Below, in pieces: positions 23,501-35,964 of a stretch of 64,000 nucleotides of DNA; position 1 is the stretch's first letter, and every line of letters starts with the position of its first letter. Position numbers and translations under genes: made by a program. Source of the stretch: Trissonchulus latispiculum (Eukaryota; Nematoda; Enoplea; Enoplida; Ironidae). The notes beneath the pieces were generated by a model. That model was not told the origin of the DNA and made no database searches. It saw only the letters and a list, made by a program, of their open reading frames with translations. The stretch spans positions 53,904 to 117,903 of the forward strand of contig JASAND010017631.1 in NCBI GenBank assembly GCA_030248195.1. The letters are read 5' to 3'.

Positions 23501-24279
23501 ATTGAAATTTATAGTATTCACCGTATTTAGGAAGATACTACATTGTTTTGGTTTGTCGCCACTTCCGAAGGAAAGGGGCAAACCATTATTCTCGTCGTAT
23601 TATTATGTGGAATTATTCGTCAGTTTACCCAATTACTTACCCAGATTGTATCTCCTGCTCCTACTCCTCTTACACGTCCGCCTTTATAGTGTGTTGCAAT
23701 TCCAATTTCGTTATTGATTAAAGGTTTTTTTGTGAAATTTTTTATTTCATCAAACTGTATCTGTTCAGTTTGACCCCATGCTCGAATATTGCATAAGAAG
23801 AGACCTTTGGGGGACAGCACTGCACACAGAGAGGGGCTTGGTAATTGTCCCAGGACAAGACTCCCCCAAAATTAGTACTGGAGTTTGAGTTGTTATCGGA
23901 ACCATACAATATTGACAATTACCGGGCTGTGAGGTGCCCCAGACCATTTTCTGCACTTGAGGGGCCGCAAACTGAGGCACCTGCGCAGAAGCCAGTTGAG
24001 GGTTAGCAGGGTCACGGATTTTCTGATACGTATCCTGCGGGTACTGTTCACACGGAGGTATCCACTCAAACCCCCCCTTCTTGGCCCCAATTTGTCCCTA
24101 AAAGTTGTCGTCCCCGCGATAAAATTGCATTTGAGATCCGACGACTTCCCCGCCCCAAAGTTTGGGAAATTGAGGAATTTTACGCAGGTTATGGGATGGG
24201 TCAGGGTTCGTCCGGGGCAGCTTGCACCGGATCAGGGCCCTGAGCTGGGAAGGTCTCACTGTCCACCAGTTCAATCAGG

Positions 24280-25705
24280 CAGAGTTGGACGCGGGCCGCG
24301 GGTACCCGCGAGGCGGGCCGGGGCGGGCCGAAATTTGCTACCTGCAGCGGCCCGCGCGGGCCGATGCGGGCTGATTTTTAGTGTGGCAGTATAACTTTTT
24401 AAGCTTAAATTGAAAAGCTTTAAGAAATATTTTTAACTTTGAAATAAGAAAACCTACACTGAATTAACGGTTCCTTTCTCGATTACCCATACCACCACTC
24501 AAAATTCTTAAAGCTTGGCCAATTGAGCTAAAATTTGGAATGCGCATGTTTTCGAGCACACTGAGTTCAAACATTGCAAAATTTGTCGATTTCTCAAAAG
24601 TAATTTCTTTCGATTCGGGGGCTGCTGAAACATTTTGGTCTTTGATTTTGCTGAAACGTTGAATATGAAGTTTTCTGGATCGCACAACACGAATATGGTG
24701 TAGAGTTTTCGATTCAGCTTTTTGCTAGCTCAATGCAAGCTTACATCTTAAGCTTACAACTTTACCTTAGCCCGAGCTATAACAAATAAACGAAAAATCG
24801 ACTTCAGGTTCGTGTTCTCCCATCCAGAAGCCTTCTGCATGCAAATATTCAACAAAATTTAACACAAAAATTTCGGTTTTCTTTGGTTTCCCTCCCTTGC
24901 GAATCGCAAAAATTGAATTTTGCGAAACCGGTAACTTTTGCGATATATTTTAACTCAGCATCGAAAACATGCCCATGCCAAATTTTCGCTCAATTGTGTA
25001 AGTTTTAAGAATTTTGAGTGGTGGGGGTGATAGATACAAGACCCGAATTAACTGCTAATTGTACATTTTACAGTGACCACGACTAGAGATGTACCGGTGC
25101 CGGGACCGGGATCAGAGCCAAGTCCCAGTGCATCCCTAACAACGACTTAAAAATGTGCAAATTTTGTGTATTATTAAATATTTTTATACAATTAAAACAA
25201 TTAATTAAGTTCGAAACTAATTATTTCAATATTTAGGGAGGCAACAGTTTGCCTTCCTGTTGCCTGGAAGAGGCCCTCAAATCAGAAGTCACCTCAATTT
25301 CCAAATTTCTCAGCTTATCGTAAGAAATAAGTGCAAGATGTTTTATTGAAGTGTTCGTTCAAGCATGTGAACTTTTCCCCCGACCAAGTTAGTTTCTCAG
25401 TCGGCAGCAAAGTTTCTAGCAGGTTACAGATTTAGAGAAATAACGAAATGACATGTTGATTAAATTAGATTATATTGCGAAGTATTTCTGTGCAAGCATT
25501 GATAGCAAAATACTCACAATTATGGCAACTAAAACTTGTAACTAAAAATACAACTTTTAAAATAATCGCATTTATTGTGCGGGCCTTTGCGGGCCGAAAA
25601 TTGTAGATGCGGGCCGCGGGCCGGACATGTGCGGGCCGAAAATTTGAGTGCGGGCTGCGTGCAGGGCGGGTGTGGGCCGCAAATTTCAGCCCGCGTCCAA
25701 CTCTG
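24280..25705. mobile_element. hAT-like element with GC-rich ends
   Basis: TIR CAGAGTTGGACGCGGGC and its reverse complement; TSD CAATCAGG / GAATCAGG (7 of 8). Subterminal GCGGGTACCCGCG and repeated GCGGGCCG. Same family as 32099-33558. No transposase frame; the long frame at 23957-24394 is a GC shadow. Confidence 0.88.
25084..25138. mobile_element. 55-bp hAT-end pair nested in the 24280 element
   Basis: TAGAGATGTACCGG ... GTGCATCCCTA, flanked by ACCACGAC / ACAACGAC (7 of 8). Only the two ends of a hAT element remain, probably after internal deletion. Confidence 0.7.
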
Positions 25706-25736
25706 GAATCAGGTCACCTACGGGAGTTTCCTTACA

Positions 25737-26288
25737 GGAAATGGATTTTGTACAATCCTGCAAAAATTAACCATGAAAAAATTTTAAAAGACGGTAAACA
25801 TTGAAAATTTTCTGTCCTAAATCAGCAAAAACTAAGCGGTGAAACTTTTCCTTACGGAAAAATTTCCTGGGTGATATTTTTCCGGGGGAAAATATTTCTC
25901 CGGTGAAATTTTCCCTCCCGGAAAAATATCTAGGGGAAAATTCCAGTGTGACAATGACGTCACCGGTCCGCGTCATAAATTTAGTGCCAAGTACATATGT
26001 GTCGTGAAGACCCTACCACTCATTCACTCAAACATAATCTTGACATAATCTGCTTTATAGTGTAGGTGTAGTTGTGCTGAACAAAGCTTTCAGTCTAATG
26101 GGTTCAGCTTCAAGTGCAAATCGATTAAGAATAATACAGTAAATAATAAAATAGTATTATTAAATATTATTAAATATTATTATTATTATTAAATATTATT
26201 ATTAAATTTATTATTAAATATAAAACCTGTATCCATGCAAGCGTGATAGTAGGTTTTCGCTATCTGTGTTGAAGGAGCATCATGAATT
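25737..26288. repeat. tandem segmental duplication, unit 1
   Basis: Repeated at 26463-27008 with over 95% identity by eye. Unit 1 carries the truncated exon 5 (26227-26288) and an AAATATTATT microsatellite. Confidence 0.92.
26227..26288 (-). pseudogene. truncated duplicate of copy A exon 5
   Basis: Repeats the 3' part of exon 5 and its GTTTTAT donor but breaks off at about 26288, losing the acceptor and the codons for VLEED. It is part of an approximately 0.55 kb tandem duplication (25737-26288 and 26463-27008). Without an acceptor it is unlikely to be spliced in. Confidence 0.85.
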
Positions 26289-26462
26289 ATTCTCGCTCAG
26301 TTTCTAATTCTCTCTTGCTTTCATCTAGGATTTGGCTATCACACACTGAATACGAAACAGTAATCGTTCATTGAAGTCCAGCAACATAATTTATTTGACG
26401 AGATACGACAGTACCCTACAGTGCCCAGTAGAGCTACTCTTACATAACTAATGGTTTTACAG

Positions 26463-27008
26463 GAAATGGATTTTGTACAATCCTGCAAAAATTAACCATG
26501 AAAAATTTTTAAAAGACGGTAAATATTGAAAATTTTCTGTCCTAAATCAGCAAAAACTAAGCGGTGAAACTTTTCCTTCCGGAAAAATTTCCTGGGTGAT
26601 ATTTTTCCGGGGGAAAATATTTCTCCGGTGAAATTTTCCCTCCCGGAAAAATATCTAGGGGAAAATTCCAGTGTGACAATGACGCCACCGGTCCGCGTCA
26701 TAAATTTAGTGTCAAGTATGTGTCGTGAAGACCCTACCACTCATTCACTCAAACATATTCTTGACATAATCTGTTTATAGTGTAGGTGTAGTTGTGCTGA
26801 ACCAAGCTTTCAGTCTAATGGGTTTAGCTTCAAGTGCAAATCGATTAAGAATAATACAGTAAATAATAAAATAGTATTATTAAATATTATTAAATATTAT
26901 TATTATTATTATTAAATATTATTATCAAATTTATTATTAAATATAAAACCTGTATCCATGCAAGCGTGATAGTAGGTTTTCGCTATCTGTGTTGAAGGAG
27001 CATCATGA
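26463..27008. repeat. tandem segmental duplication, unit 2 (with functional exon 5)
   Basis: Second unit, offset about 720-726 bp; homology runs into the intact exon 5 and stops there at about 27008. Includes the same GGAAAAATTTCCTGGG / CCGGAAAAATA fold-back block. Confidence 0.92.
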
Positions 27009-27033
27009 ATTTCAATGTCTTCTTCCAGGACAA
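26950..27033 (-). CDS. copy A exon 5
   Basis: Eighty-four nt encoding VLEEDIEIHDAPST followed by YYHACMDT; the Tyr-rich segment with CMD is the conserved yYrsCmd region of M13. Phases 1 and 1. A truncated second copy of this exon lies 720 bp downstream (26227-26288). Confidence 0.9.
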
Positions 27034-27057
27034 CTGAAACTCGTCATATAGTATGAC

Positions 27058-27345
27058 CAAGAGTACATAATTCATAAGAGCTTGACATGGAATGGCATAC
27101 TCTGTGTATTAAGCGTGACACATGCTCTGCACGCTAAACGACCCTCCTCCGACCTATCAGTTCAAAAAATTCACCCGCTAAGCGAGTGTTGTAAAGCTTA
27201 AAACACACGCAAATCTAGCGCACGTACTGCTTGTGTTTTCGAGCTTTAGCACAGAACGCGCATTTGCGGTCACTGGGGTTCAATTTGCGGGAGGTCAGCC
27301 GTCAGCGTGCAGAGGATGTGCACGATTGCAATACGTAAAACGTGT
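27058..27345. mobile_element. partial copy of the 7-bp-TSD long-TIR family
   Basis: Left end CAAGAGTACATAATTCATAAG and internal AGCCGTCAGCGTGCAGAG as in the other copies; the opposite terminus was not found. Confidence 0.6.
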
Positions 27346-27600
27346 GTACACTTGACACTCCCACTGAATGAGCCAACGCCAAAACCGATTGAGCCAAACT
27401 TGTTGGCCTTTACTGTGATTGAGCCAAGCATTATTAGGATTGAGCCGGCTTTCTCTAATTAGAAAAACACATTTATTTATGGGAGTGCTAGATGTCACTT
27501 ATCACTCCCATGATTGATCCATGATTCGAAAATTTTTGTGAAAGCTATACATAATGACTACAGATTGAGCCACCAATTCATTCGCCATTATTTACTTCCC
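27345..27600. repeat. inverted repeat, left arm (GATTGAGCCA-rich)
   Basis: Pairs with 33650-33910. Contains spaced GATTGAGCCA words and GGGAGTGCTA...TGTCACTTATCACTCCC. Confidence 0.85.
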
Positions 27601-28689
27601 TGTGCTAATAATTAAACACAGAACTTTAAAAAGTTCACTTGACTTCTTATCGATACATGCAATCAAAAGCTAGCTAAGTCAAGGCTTTCTAAATGTCAAT
27701 TCAAATTCCAACTAACTTCTTAATGAGCATTGACTTGAGACACTGAGTAGCTTGACCTTGTGAATTCAAGTTCACCTTTGCAAGGCCTTAGTGTTTCGGC
27801 CCTATTAGCTTAATTACTTTCTAGCATTTCTGCGCAAAAATGGTAGCAGCTGTATTTGATCACAGGTGGTGTAATTATTGGTATAACGGAGATTTGGGGT
27901 TTGGGAGTTGGGGTGGGGAGGGGGCATAATGTGTTGGGGGGACCCCCACCAAAATGACAAATTTTGGCAACCCCCCGAGATTTACAGATTTTGCTACCCC
28001 CTAATCGGCCCCCGGCCGACTCCCTCCTAAAAATTTTTAAACCCCTTCATAGATTTATGAAACTTTTTAGCCAAAAATCTGAAATATTTCAAAAGATTAT
28101 CAAAAAGCAGCGAACAATCGCTAAAATGTGAGAAACATTTTTCAGTTTTTTAACGAAAAACCGATTTTTGGCCGAATCCCCCTCTAAAGCCAAAATCGAA
28201 TTTTTCTGACCCCCCTTCCACCTTTTTTGCCAAACCCTCTCCCTACTTTTTGTCAAACCCCAACCTCCACTTTTTCGCCAGCGACACCTATGACATACGT
28301 ATATATAGGTGGAGAGATTTTTTCGCCTTTCTTTGGATTCGAAAAATGTTTTGTTTCCGACTGTGCTGAGACATTGCCCCTCCTAGGGTAAATTGAGGGC
28401 GTTTATCGTAAAAATCGAAGTTGAAGCGGTAACCCCATCGATCGATCGATCAATACGTTTATCTCCGATTTTCGGGAGAACTGCCCCATAGGGTAATTCG
28501 GGGTGCTGCTCCAGCCCATTTCCAAAACTCCGTTATTCCTATGCTACCTGATTTACACCTCAAATAGTTTTCTGAAATGTGTATACTTGGCATTTGCTGT
28601 GTGCGAGCGGCGAGCCGCAATCTCTGGCGTATATATATATCCTTATTGCACATTGATTATATATATGCTGCCTCGAATTTTCTTAGTAT

Positions 28690-31300
28690 ATATTTATAAA
28701 AATCATTCGAGGAAACTGTAGTTTGTACTCTGTAAAAGGGTTGAATTTTTTGAAATTTCAATCCTTTTGCAGACCAGAACTCAGTTCCTCAGTTCAAACT
28801 AAGTCTATATAACGTGTATGCGGAATTTTATTGGAATACAATTTTGAATAGAAAACTGGGTAAGTGTTGTATTGTATTTATTTGTGTTGTGTTGTGTTTG
28901 TACATGTGTGTAATTCATACGTAGGGGTCGCTAATATGAGTGCTAAAGGTCAAATGACAGTGTATGTAAAGCTAACTGAGCAGATCCAACGCAGATTATA
29001 GTCAAGCGGGATAAAAGCCCACCCACCAATGCATGAAAAACCCACTGCCAGTGTGAACTACCGATATGAGCTTATAGGATTTTATTAGCTTATCTTGAAG
29101 AGTGTCCTAGAACATGTATATAGGTATATATTATCGTGACCCAAGCTGCTTCCCTGCAAATTTTTTGGGACTTTGCGCAATATTTGGAAGTTGAGGTCCG
29201 ACCAAGCGCCGAAATTAGACAGACTTGCCGAGTTGCCCTGAACTACGTTACTGGAAAGACGTAGACCAAAAAGGATAAATGTATAGGGCACCTGCATTCT
29301 GTTGCGCTTCATCATGATATATGCCACACTGCTCTGACCCCTTCGGTATGACCCCAGGGTACCGAAAAATCAAGTCAAATTGCATTCGACTAAGTCCCTA
29401 AGTCCCGACTTCTGAGTCCCCCGGCAGCATGCTCATTGTTTTCAGCGACCCCGATTTACTACGTATATATGGGTATCACCAAAGGGCCAAAAACGCCATT
29501 TTAGTGACTTTTAGGCCATATCTAATGGAAGTGGGACTTAGAAACATTTCACCCAAACAGACTAAAAAATGCAAAGTTCTGGTCTGACTCCTGAAAGCTA
29601 GGGAGCAAAATTTAAAAAATCCCCCTCGTTACTTTATGCAACCCTTTCGAGAATTTCCAACAAAAATACTAGGCCTCTCTAGCTGCTACGCAGTATAGTG
29701 CCAAAATGACCAAAAAAGGTAGGGGGACAAACAAACAAACAAAAAAGATATGACCAAGCATAGGGGGATACTGTCCGTCCACCAACATATGATAGTAGTA
29801 TTGGTCCAAAACGCCAAGCGGGAAAAACCAACCTCCAGTGCTCCCACTACTTCCCTGCAAATTTTTTGTGACTTTCAAATTTTTGGAAGTTGGGTTCCGA
29901 CAAAGTGCCGAAATTTGGTAAACGTTGCCTGGCCACCCTGAACTACTGGAAAGACCTGGGCCAAAGCGGATTGAATGTTTGTGTAGGGCATCTGTTGCGC
30001 TTCATGACGATTTATGCCACACTGCTCTAGCTTCTCCAGTGTGATCTGGTGGTGACCTGGAGTTGGCAGGGGGAAAACCCACATGCGGGGGAAACCCACT
30101 TTTCACAATTGAATATTTTTCTAAGCATTGGCAGGAAAACTCAAACTAATACAAACATTTGTTTAATAGAGCCTATAGATTAAACTGGTACAGGTTTTAC
30201 CTGGGTTCGTTCGATTGTGGGTGCTCCAGGGGATCGAAATCGGACATGGTGCCATTTCAAGCCAAAATTTCAATTTTGGCCAAAAACACTTATTCTTGCT
30301 TAAAATGGGTCTAGCTTGGCTCTGGTATAAGAAAAACGCGTTTTCTACACAATAGAATGCTTAAACTGCCGAAAATACAAAATGTTTAGAAATTTCCAAA
30401 ATTTGCCTATGTTTATGTATATTAACCACAAAATTTTGAAGTCATTATGACCTCACTTTTTCTACAAAAACTAATGTATTTTGATGCAGTTATACTAAAA
30501 ACAACCAGCTCTTTCATTTAGAACGGTTAGAAATGCTCCTGGCAACTTTCCAAAAAATTTTCGGGGTGGGGTTTTCCCTGCATATGGGTTTTTTCCTGCA
30601 TTGGGTTTTTTTCTGCCAGTTTGGGACAATTTTTCTCACTAACGGCGCACCCTAGAGAGGTGTTCTATAGCTCACAAGTAAGCTTACGACTCGACTATGC
30701 CTAGCTACCTGTATAGGCAGTATTCCAATATCTCAAACCAGTAAAAAGTTCTGGCCAAAAATTTGAAAAGTTTGTTTTTCCCGCTTGACTATATATATAC
30801 GTATATATATATACATCGTTCCAACACTTAGCCCTAAAATGCATTCCCGAAAAGCGTTACTCACTTAGAAAAAACAAACGCACGGTATTGCAAAAATTCG
30901 CTTCGAATAAAGTTTTGAAGTCGAACCAAGGGTATTATGGTAAGGGTACGTGTACTTTAGGATGGTAACATTTTCATCCCTGCCATACATGGTCTCCAGA
31001 GGGCCGAACAGACGCTTTTACACCCATATCGCGCCGTTATACATCCTACAAAGCACAATTATTTAAAAATACAGCAGAAGTCCGAAAAATACTTACCCCA
31101 AAAAATCTGATGATGCCGAAATTCACGTTGCATATGGCTACAGCTATATATAGCTTCTTATGTACGTTAAATTAAAATCCAGAATTGAACAGAGGAACTG
31201 AGTTCTGGTCTGGAAAAAGGATTGAAATTTACAAAACCCAATCCTTTTCCAGAGTGTAAACCACAGTTTCCTCCAATCATATCATAATAAGATATCGTAT
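28690..31300. mobile_element. 2.6 kb fold-back element with nested second fold-back
   Basis: Left end (GAGGAAACTGTAGTTTGTAC, then GACCAGAACTCAGTTCCTC) is inverted at 31185-31280. A second pair, GTCAAGCGGGATAAA / CCCGCTTGACTATA, at about 28998 and 30795 lies inside it. Two direct repeats of about 190 bp (29145-29340 and 29845-30035) share CTTCCCTGCAAATTTTTT. No gene. Confidence 0.75.
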
Positions 31301-31328
31301 ATCCATACATATTGGGAGGACTCTTGAC

Positions 31329-31994
31329 CATAGGTGTAAAGCGGAGCGTAGCCCTCCAACTATTTTTCACCCCTCCCCTCCTCAGAAATTCATGAGGGAG
31401 AGGACATGCGAACTGGGGGAGGGCAGTCGAGCAGCGGGAATTGGACCATTTTTATTAAAAATAAATTGGCAAATAAATTATTTCCTGAAAAATTTTGCAA
31501 AAAATTTCACATCTTCTTAAGTATACACTTTATTGTACACGTCTTCAACTCGGAAATTTAGAAAAATGGGCAAAAATGCAAAATATTCTGTAATTTAGCC
31601 CTTTCTTCATCAAAATAAGGCTTGTTTTTAACGTTTTTGGCGTTTTTGTACCGTTTTAAAGCGATTTCATTTCACAATTTTAGAAAAAGTTTTCAAAAAA
31701 TGACCATTTTTCTGCCAAATGTAGCTAACTTTTTAGGTCCAAAAATCGTTTGGGGGGTAGTCAAAAGTTGGGGGAGGGTAAGTCAAAAACTCGGGGGGGG
31801 GGAGGTGTAAAGTTGGTCGAAAATTTTGGGGAGGGGAACCCCCCCAAAGGAAACTATGCTTAGCTTAGCGTAGCCTTTGTAAATGCGATTTTTAGCATAC
31901 ACACGAGAAAAATTGGGGGGTCGTGCCGTGCTAGTTTAACATGCCCCTTTTTGGGGGAGGGCTGCCCCACCCCAAACCTCCGTTACACCTATGG
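31329..31994. mobile_element. MITE-like element with CCATAGGTGTAA ends
   Basis: CCATAGGTGTAA at the left and TTACACCTATGG at the right, G/C tracts inside (GTAGCCCTCC, GGGGGAGGGC). No ORF. Ends in CCTATGG are shared by other G-tract elements at 43731-44677 and 58806-59213. Confidence 0.7.
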
Positions 31995-32098
31995 TTTACA
32001 GTACACACTAGTGAAATTGTGATGTTATTCTGATCCGATTTCTCTCTCACCATTCATCCAATATCCAAAGATAATCTGAATTACAAATGACGCTTTAT

Positions 32099-33558
32099 CA
32101 GAGTTGGTCGCGGGCCGGATTTTTGCTACCCGCCCCGGCCCGCGGCCCGCAGAAGGGTACCCGCCCCGCCCCGCCCCTCGGCCCGCGGCCCGCAGACAAG
32201 TGATACCCGCAACATGCCCGCAAAATTTTTTCGCCCTGCTTTTGTGGAAAACTAAATTATAACGGCAATTTTCATTTTTTTAGGTATGTCTGTTTTATCG
32301 TTAACTTTCTTAGTGCGAAATATATACACTGAAATAATCGTAAAAATGCGTTGCAAGCAAATAGTGCATCAGATTTTTAGAAAATTAAAACAAATAAATG
32401 AAAAATAAAAATCATCATTTTAATTTCGTGATGCTTGACATTTTAAGGTGACATCTAAAACCTTTAACAGGAACAGAAATAGGAACAGGAACGGAAGGAA
32501 TATGATTTAAGTAACAAGAACAGGAACGAAATCGGATAAACTCCAGCAACCAAAACATGAAATTAAAATGATCACAAGGATCACAAGGTTTCCACATGAC
32601 CTGTTTTGATATTACCTTGTATGTAATGTCACTATGACTTTTCTTAATATGCGGATTTAGTCTGGCGAATAAAATTTTTATACATTGACCGACCACCCAC
32701 AAGCTCAAATATTCTTTAAGGTGGAAATTATGGGTGTAAAATAGACCCCTGTTTGAAATTAGACTCTCGTTCCTGTTACTGAAATTAAAATGGAATTGTG
32801 GTTGTTGCAAACAAACATTCTGTTTTCGGTCCTGCTCCTGAAAATGAATTTCCTTCCGGTTCGTAAAAATAGGTCTCCGTTCCTGTTCTTGTTAGAACCA
32901 AGTTTTTGCTCCTATTCCTAAAATTAGGCTTCCGCTCCTTTTTAAAGGCAGTTTTGTTCCTATTCATGTTCCCGCTCCTGGTTCCTTTGTCACTGTTACT
33001 TGTGCCTATATTGGCCTTAGTTCGTAGTGACCTATTTTAATCATAAACAAAAATACTTCTACCTACAATCCGGCAACAGATTAATATTAAAAACTGAATA
33101 AATATTTGTGAAAACTCATTCAACTATGTTCAACTAAATTAATACAATTCTAGGTTTATTAAGCAAACGTCTCTAAACCTTGTAAATTCAGGAACTGTGT
33201 CGGATAAGAAGACTGAAAATTTTACAGTATATAGTCGCGCAAACATTTAAGTTTTATCGGATTTAAAATCGCTGAAAGTATATATATGAGTCGTGCCGAG
33301 ATGACTGGTCCGCTCTTTTAAGCAAAGTAGCACAGACCCACTATTCAGTTCTGAAAACTTTCAAAACTAAATGAGATGTGAAAATACAAATGCAGTATGT
33401 TCTGTTTAACTAATAAATTTTATATACTTATTTTTAGACAAAAATAGTTAAAATTTTTAGGTTAGGCCCGCACAGATACCCGCGCGGGTAGTGCGCGTAT
33501 TGAAATTTGGTGATACCCGCCCCGCCCCGCGGGTACCCGCGGCCCGCGACCAACTCTG
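32099..33558. mobile_element. hAT element, 1.46 kb, perfect 8-bp TSD
   Basis: TIR CAGAGTTGGTCGCGGGCC and its reverse complement; perfect TSD CGCTTTAT (32091-32098 and 33559-33566). Subterminal GCGGCCCGC and GGGTACCCGC repeats. The 131-codon minus frame at 32415-32810 has no recognised domain. Confidence 0.93.
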
Positions 33559-33649
33559 CGCTTTATAAGCCTTAGGTTAGCTATCCTGAACCTGCATTGA
33601 CCATTTACTCGTAAATTTCAATTTCAAAATTTATGAGTTAAATCATGAA

Positions 33650-33910
33650 TGCAGAAACGTAATCATAGCAAAAGATGTGGTGGCTTAATCATAAGTCATT
33701 ATGCACAATTTTTCTGCAAACTTTCGAGTCATGGGTCAATCATGGGAGTGATAAGTGACATTTAGCACTCCCAGAATAAAAGGCGATTTACTAATTAACG
33801 AAAGGCGGCTCAATCCCAATAATGGTTGGCTCAATCACAGTAAGGGCCAACAAGTTTGGCTCAATCGGTTTTGGCGTTGGCTCATTCAATGGGAGTGCCA
33901 GGTGTATACA
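33650..33910. repeat. inverted repeat, right arm
   Basis: Reverse complement of 27345-27600 (GGGAGTGATAAGTGACAT, TTTGGCTCAATCGGTTTTGG) with moderate divergence; the two arms enclose 6 kb of other repeats. Confidence 0.85.
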
Positions 33911-33956
33911 CGTATACGTAAAGCATGCCAGTTGTGTCATACTGTTATGTATTATC

Positions 33957-34370
33957 ATGAGTACATAATAGATAAGAGTGTGACAGCTGGCAGGCTGTCT
34001 GTTATCAGCTCAAGGTACAATGCTCTGCATAATAACGGCTGACCCCCACCCACAAACGTGTACCTAGTGACCCCCCACAGACGTGTACCTAGTGACCCCC
34101 CCCCACAAATGTGTACCCAGTACACGTTTCTGTACGCTCACTCGTCGTATTTTTACGTGTCAAAGCTCGAAAACACAACGCCTGCGTACGTCCAATTTGT
34201 GTCTGCTTCGAGCTTTAGAACGCAAAAATTCTTTGAAGTGAGCTACGTTACGTTTGTTTGTTACGTTTGATACGTTTGTCGGGGATCAGCCGTTAGCGAA
34301 CATACATGTACCTAGAGCTGATAACAGAGAGCTTTCCTGCTGTCACACTCTTATATATTACGTACTCGTG
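33957..34370. mobile_element. long-TIR element with perfect 7-bp TSD
   Basis: Ends CATGAGTACATAATAGATAAG / inverse ACGTACTCGTG, TSD GTATTAT on both sides, internal CAGCCGTTAGCG as in related copies. Confidence 0.88.
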
Positions 34371-34545
34371 GTATTATGAAATCTTGGTGTAACTAAAGCT
34401 TGAAGGCTTCATACTTAACTTGCCTTAACTGCATAAATTTCGCATTTCCTATAAATTATAAAATATCGTTTCTAATAAGAAATAAGCTTCAAAATATATA
34501 CTATGCATGAGATTGAGTTTTAACTAAAACATCAGTGACCTGAAC

Positions 34546-34707
34546 CTTTTAAGTATCTTTTTATCTGTTCCACTTGAACAAAAAATCCCAGATGAAGGTT
34601 TTCATCAACCGGTATTTCCTTTGTTATTGGTAGTCTTCCACAAGCAAACTCATAAAAATCGTCGCAAGGATCCTTGTCAAAATTTACGTTTTCAAGTAGT
34701 TTCGCAG
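34546..34707 (-). CDS. copy A exon 4: M13 N-terminal signature
   Basis: Reads AKLLENVNFDKDPCDDFYEF then ACGR, the strongest M13 N-terminal signature (dPCddFYeyaCG). Splice borders are CTTTCAG and G|GTTCAG. It is collinear with copy B exon 4 (61389-61550), same length and phase. Confidence 0.93.
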
Positions 34708-34721
34708 CTGAAAGATTAAGG

Positions 34722-35807
34722 TATATATGTCGCAGTCTAAAAGCATTTTCCGTCTAATTGCAATTAGACGGAGAATTTCAGTCTAATTGCAATTAGGCTA
34801 GTCTAATAGCATGAGACTGAGCAAAATGCTGTTAGACTGAAAATTTTCTGTCTAATTGCAATTAGACGTACTATTGTTCTGTTCGTCTAATTGCAATTGG
34901 GCGAACAGTGCCTCGTCTAATTGCATTTTGATGTAAAATGTGTTGGTTTATGTATAAGAACAGCGCTTCACTGTAACTGTATACGGAGAAGGGCACATAA
35001 ACTCGAAAAGATATTACGTCATTAAGAATAGCTTTGAAAACATAGTATATAGAATTAGACATTGGAAACGTGAAAACTTTAAAGGATTTAAAGGATACTC
35101 CAAAGGATTTTGAAAACAGTAGAAATTATCTACAATTTATCAGAATTTGAAGACTTTCAAAAGCTTAAAATTTTCTAATTTTGACTGTCGAACTAATATT
35201 TGGATCTCAAGTTTTTATACAATTTTTACAATATTTTTATATTACACGCACATTTTTATTATTGCATAGAAACCCTCAAAGTAAAAATGGGCTAAAATAA
35301 AAAAAGTAATAAAATGGATTTTCTTGTTAAAATAATTTCCTCCACAGTGCTCAATACTTGGAATCCAAATTAAAGTTCGATTGGTCAAGGTTTGAAAGTT
35401 TTTGGATGTCTTAAAATTAAAAGAAAATTATATATAGATGTGTGCACTAAAGTTTTCAAGTTTTCAATATCTAAACGAAAAGTATTTCTACTATATATGC
35501 TCTTAAAGCTATATATACTTAAAATATCTTTTCGACCTTATGTGCCCTTCTTTACAGTTACAGTGAAACGCTATTCTTATACCTAAACCAAAACATTTTA
35601 CATCAAAATGCAATTAGACGAGGCTCTGTTCGTCCAATTGCAATTAGACGAACAATAGTACGTCTAATTGCAATTAGACTGAAAATTTTCAGTCTAACAG
35701 CATTTCGCTCAGTCTCATGCTATTAGACTAGCCCAATTGCAATTAGACTGAAATTCTCCGTCTAATTGCAATTAGACGGAAAATGCTTTTAGACTGCGAC
35801 ATATATA
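34722..35807. mobile_element. palindromic element built of GTCTAATTGCAATTAGAC words
   Basis: Arms of about 370 bp are inverted copies; each starts TATATATGTCGCAGTCTAAA. The outer 190 bp of each arm holds several palindromic 18-mers GTCTAATTGCAATTAGAC spaced by AGACTGAAAATTTTC-like linkers. Lies between exons 3 and 4 of copy A. No ORF with a domain. Confidence 0.9.
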
Positions 35808-35964
35808 ACAGTTATATATTATGTGGTCTGCAATACGTAAAGAATAATTTGCCATCCAAAGGATTGTTGGCTTTATTTATGCTAACTACTACGTTAAGAT
35901 TAAGAATACAATCGAAATGTAATTGCAATTGAGTATAAAATCCCGATGAAAAGAAAGCACTTAC

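Noticed and set aside
23957..24394. 145-codon plus-strand frame
   Set aside because: Lies across the GC-rich left end of a hAT element; composition is Arg/Pro/Gly from GCGGGCC repeats, with no domain.
32415..32810. 131-codon minus-strand frame in the 32099-33558 hAT element
   Set aside because: No transposase motif (no hATC or BED signature), Phe/Ser-rich low complexity.
34722..35807. CRISPR-like array from repeated 18-mers
   Set aside because: Repeats are palindromic, spacers are themselves repeated, arms are inverted, and the genome is eukaryotic.
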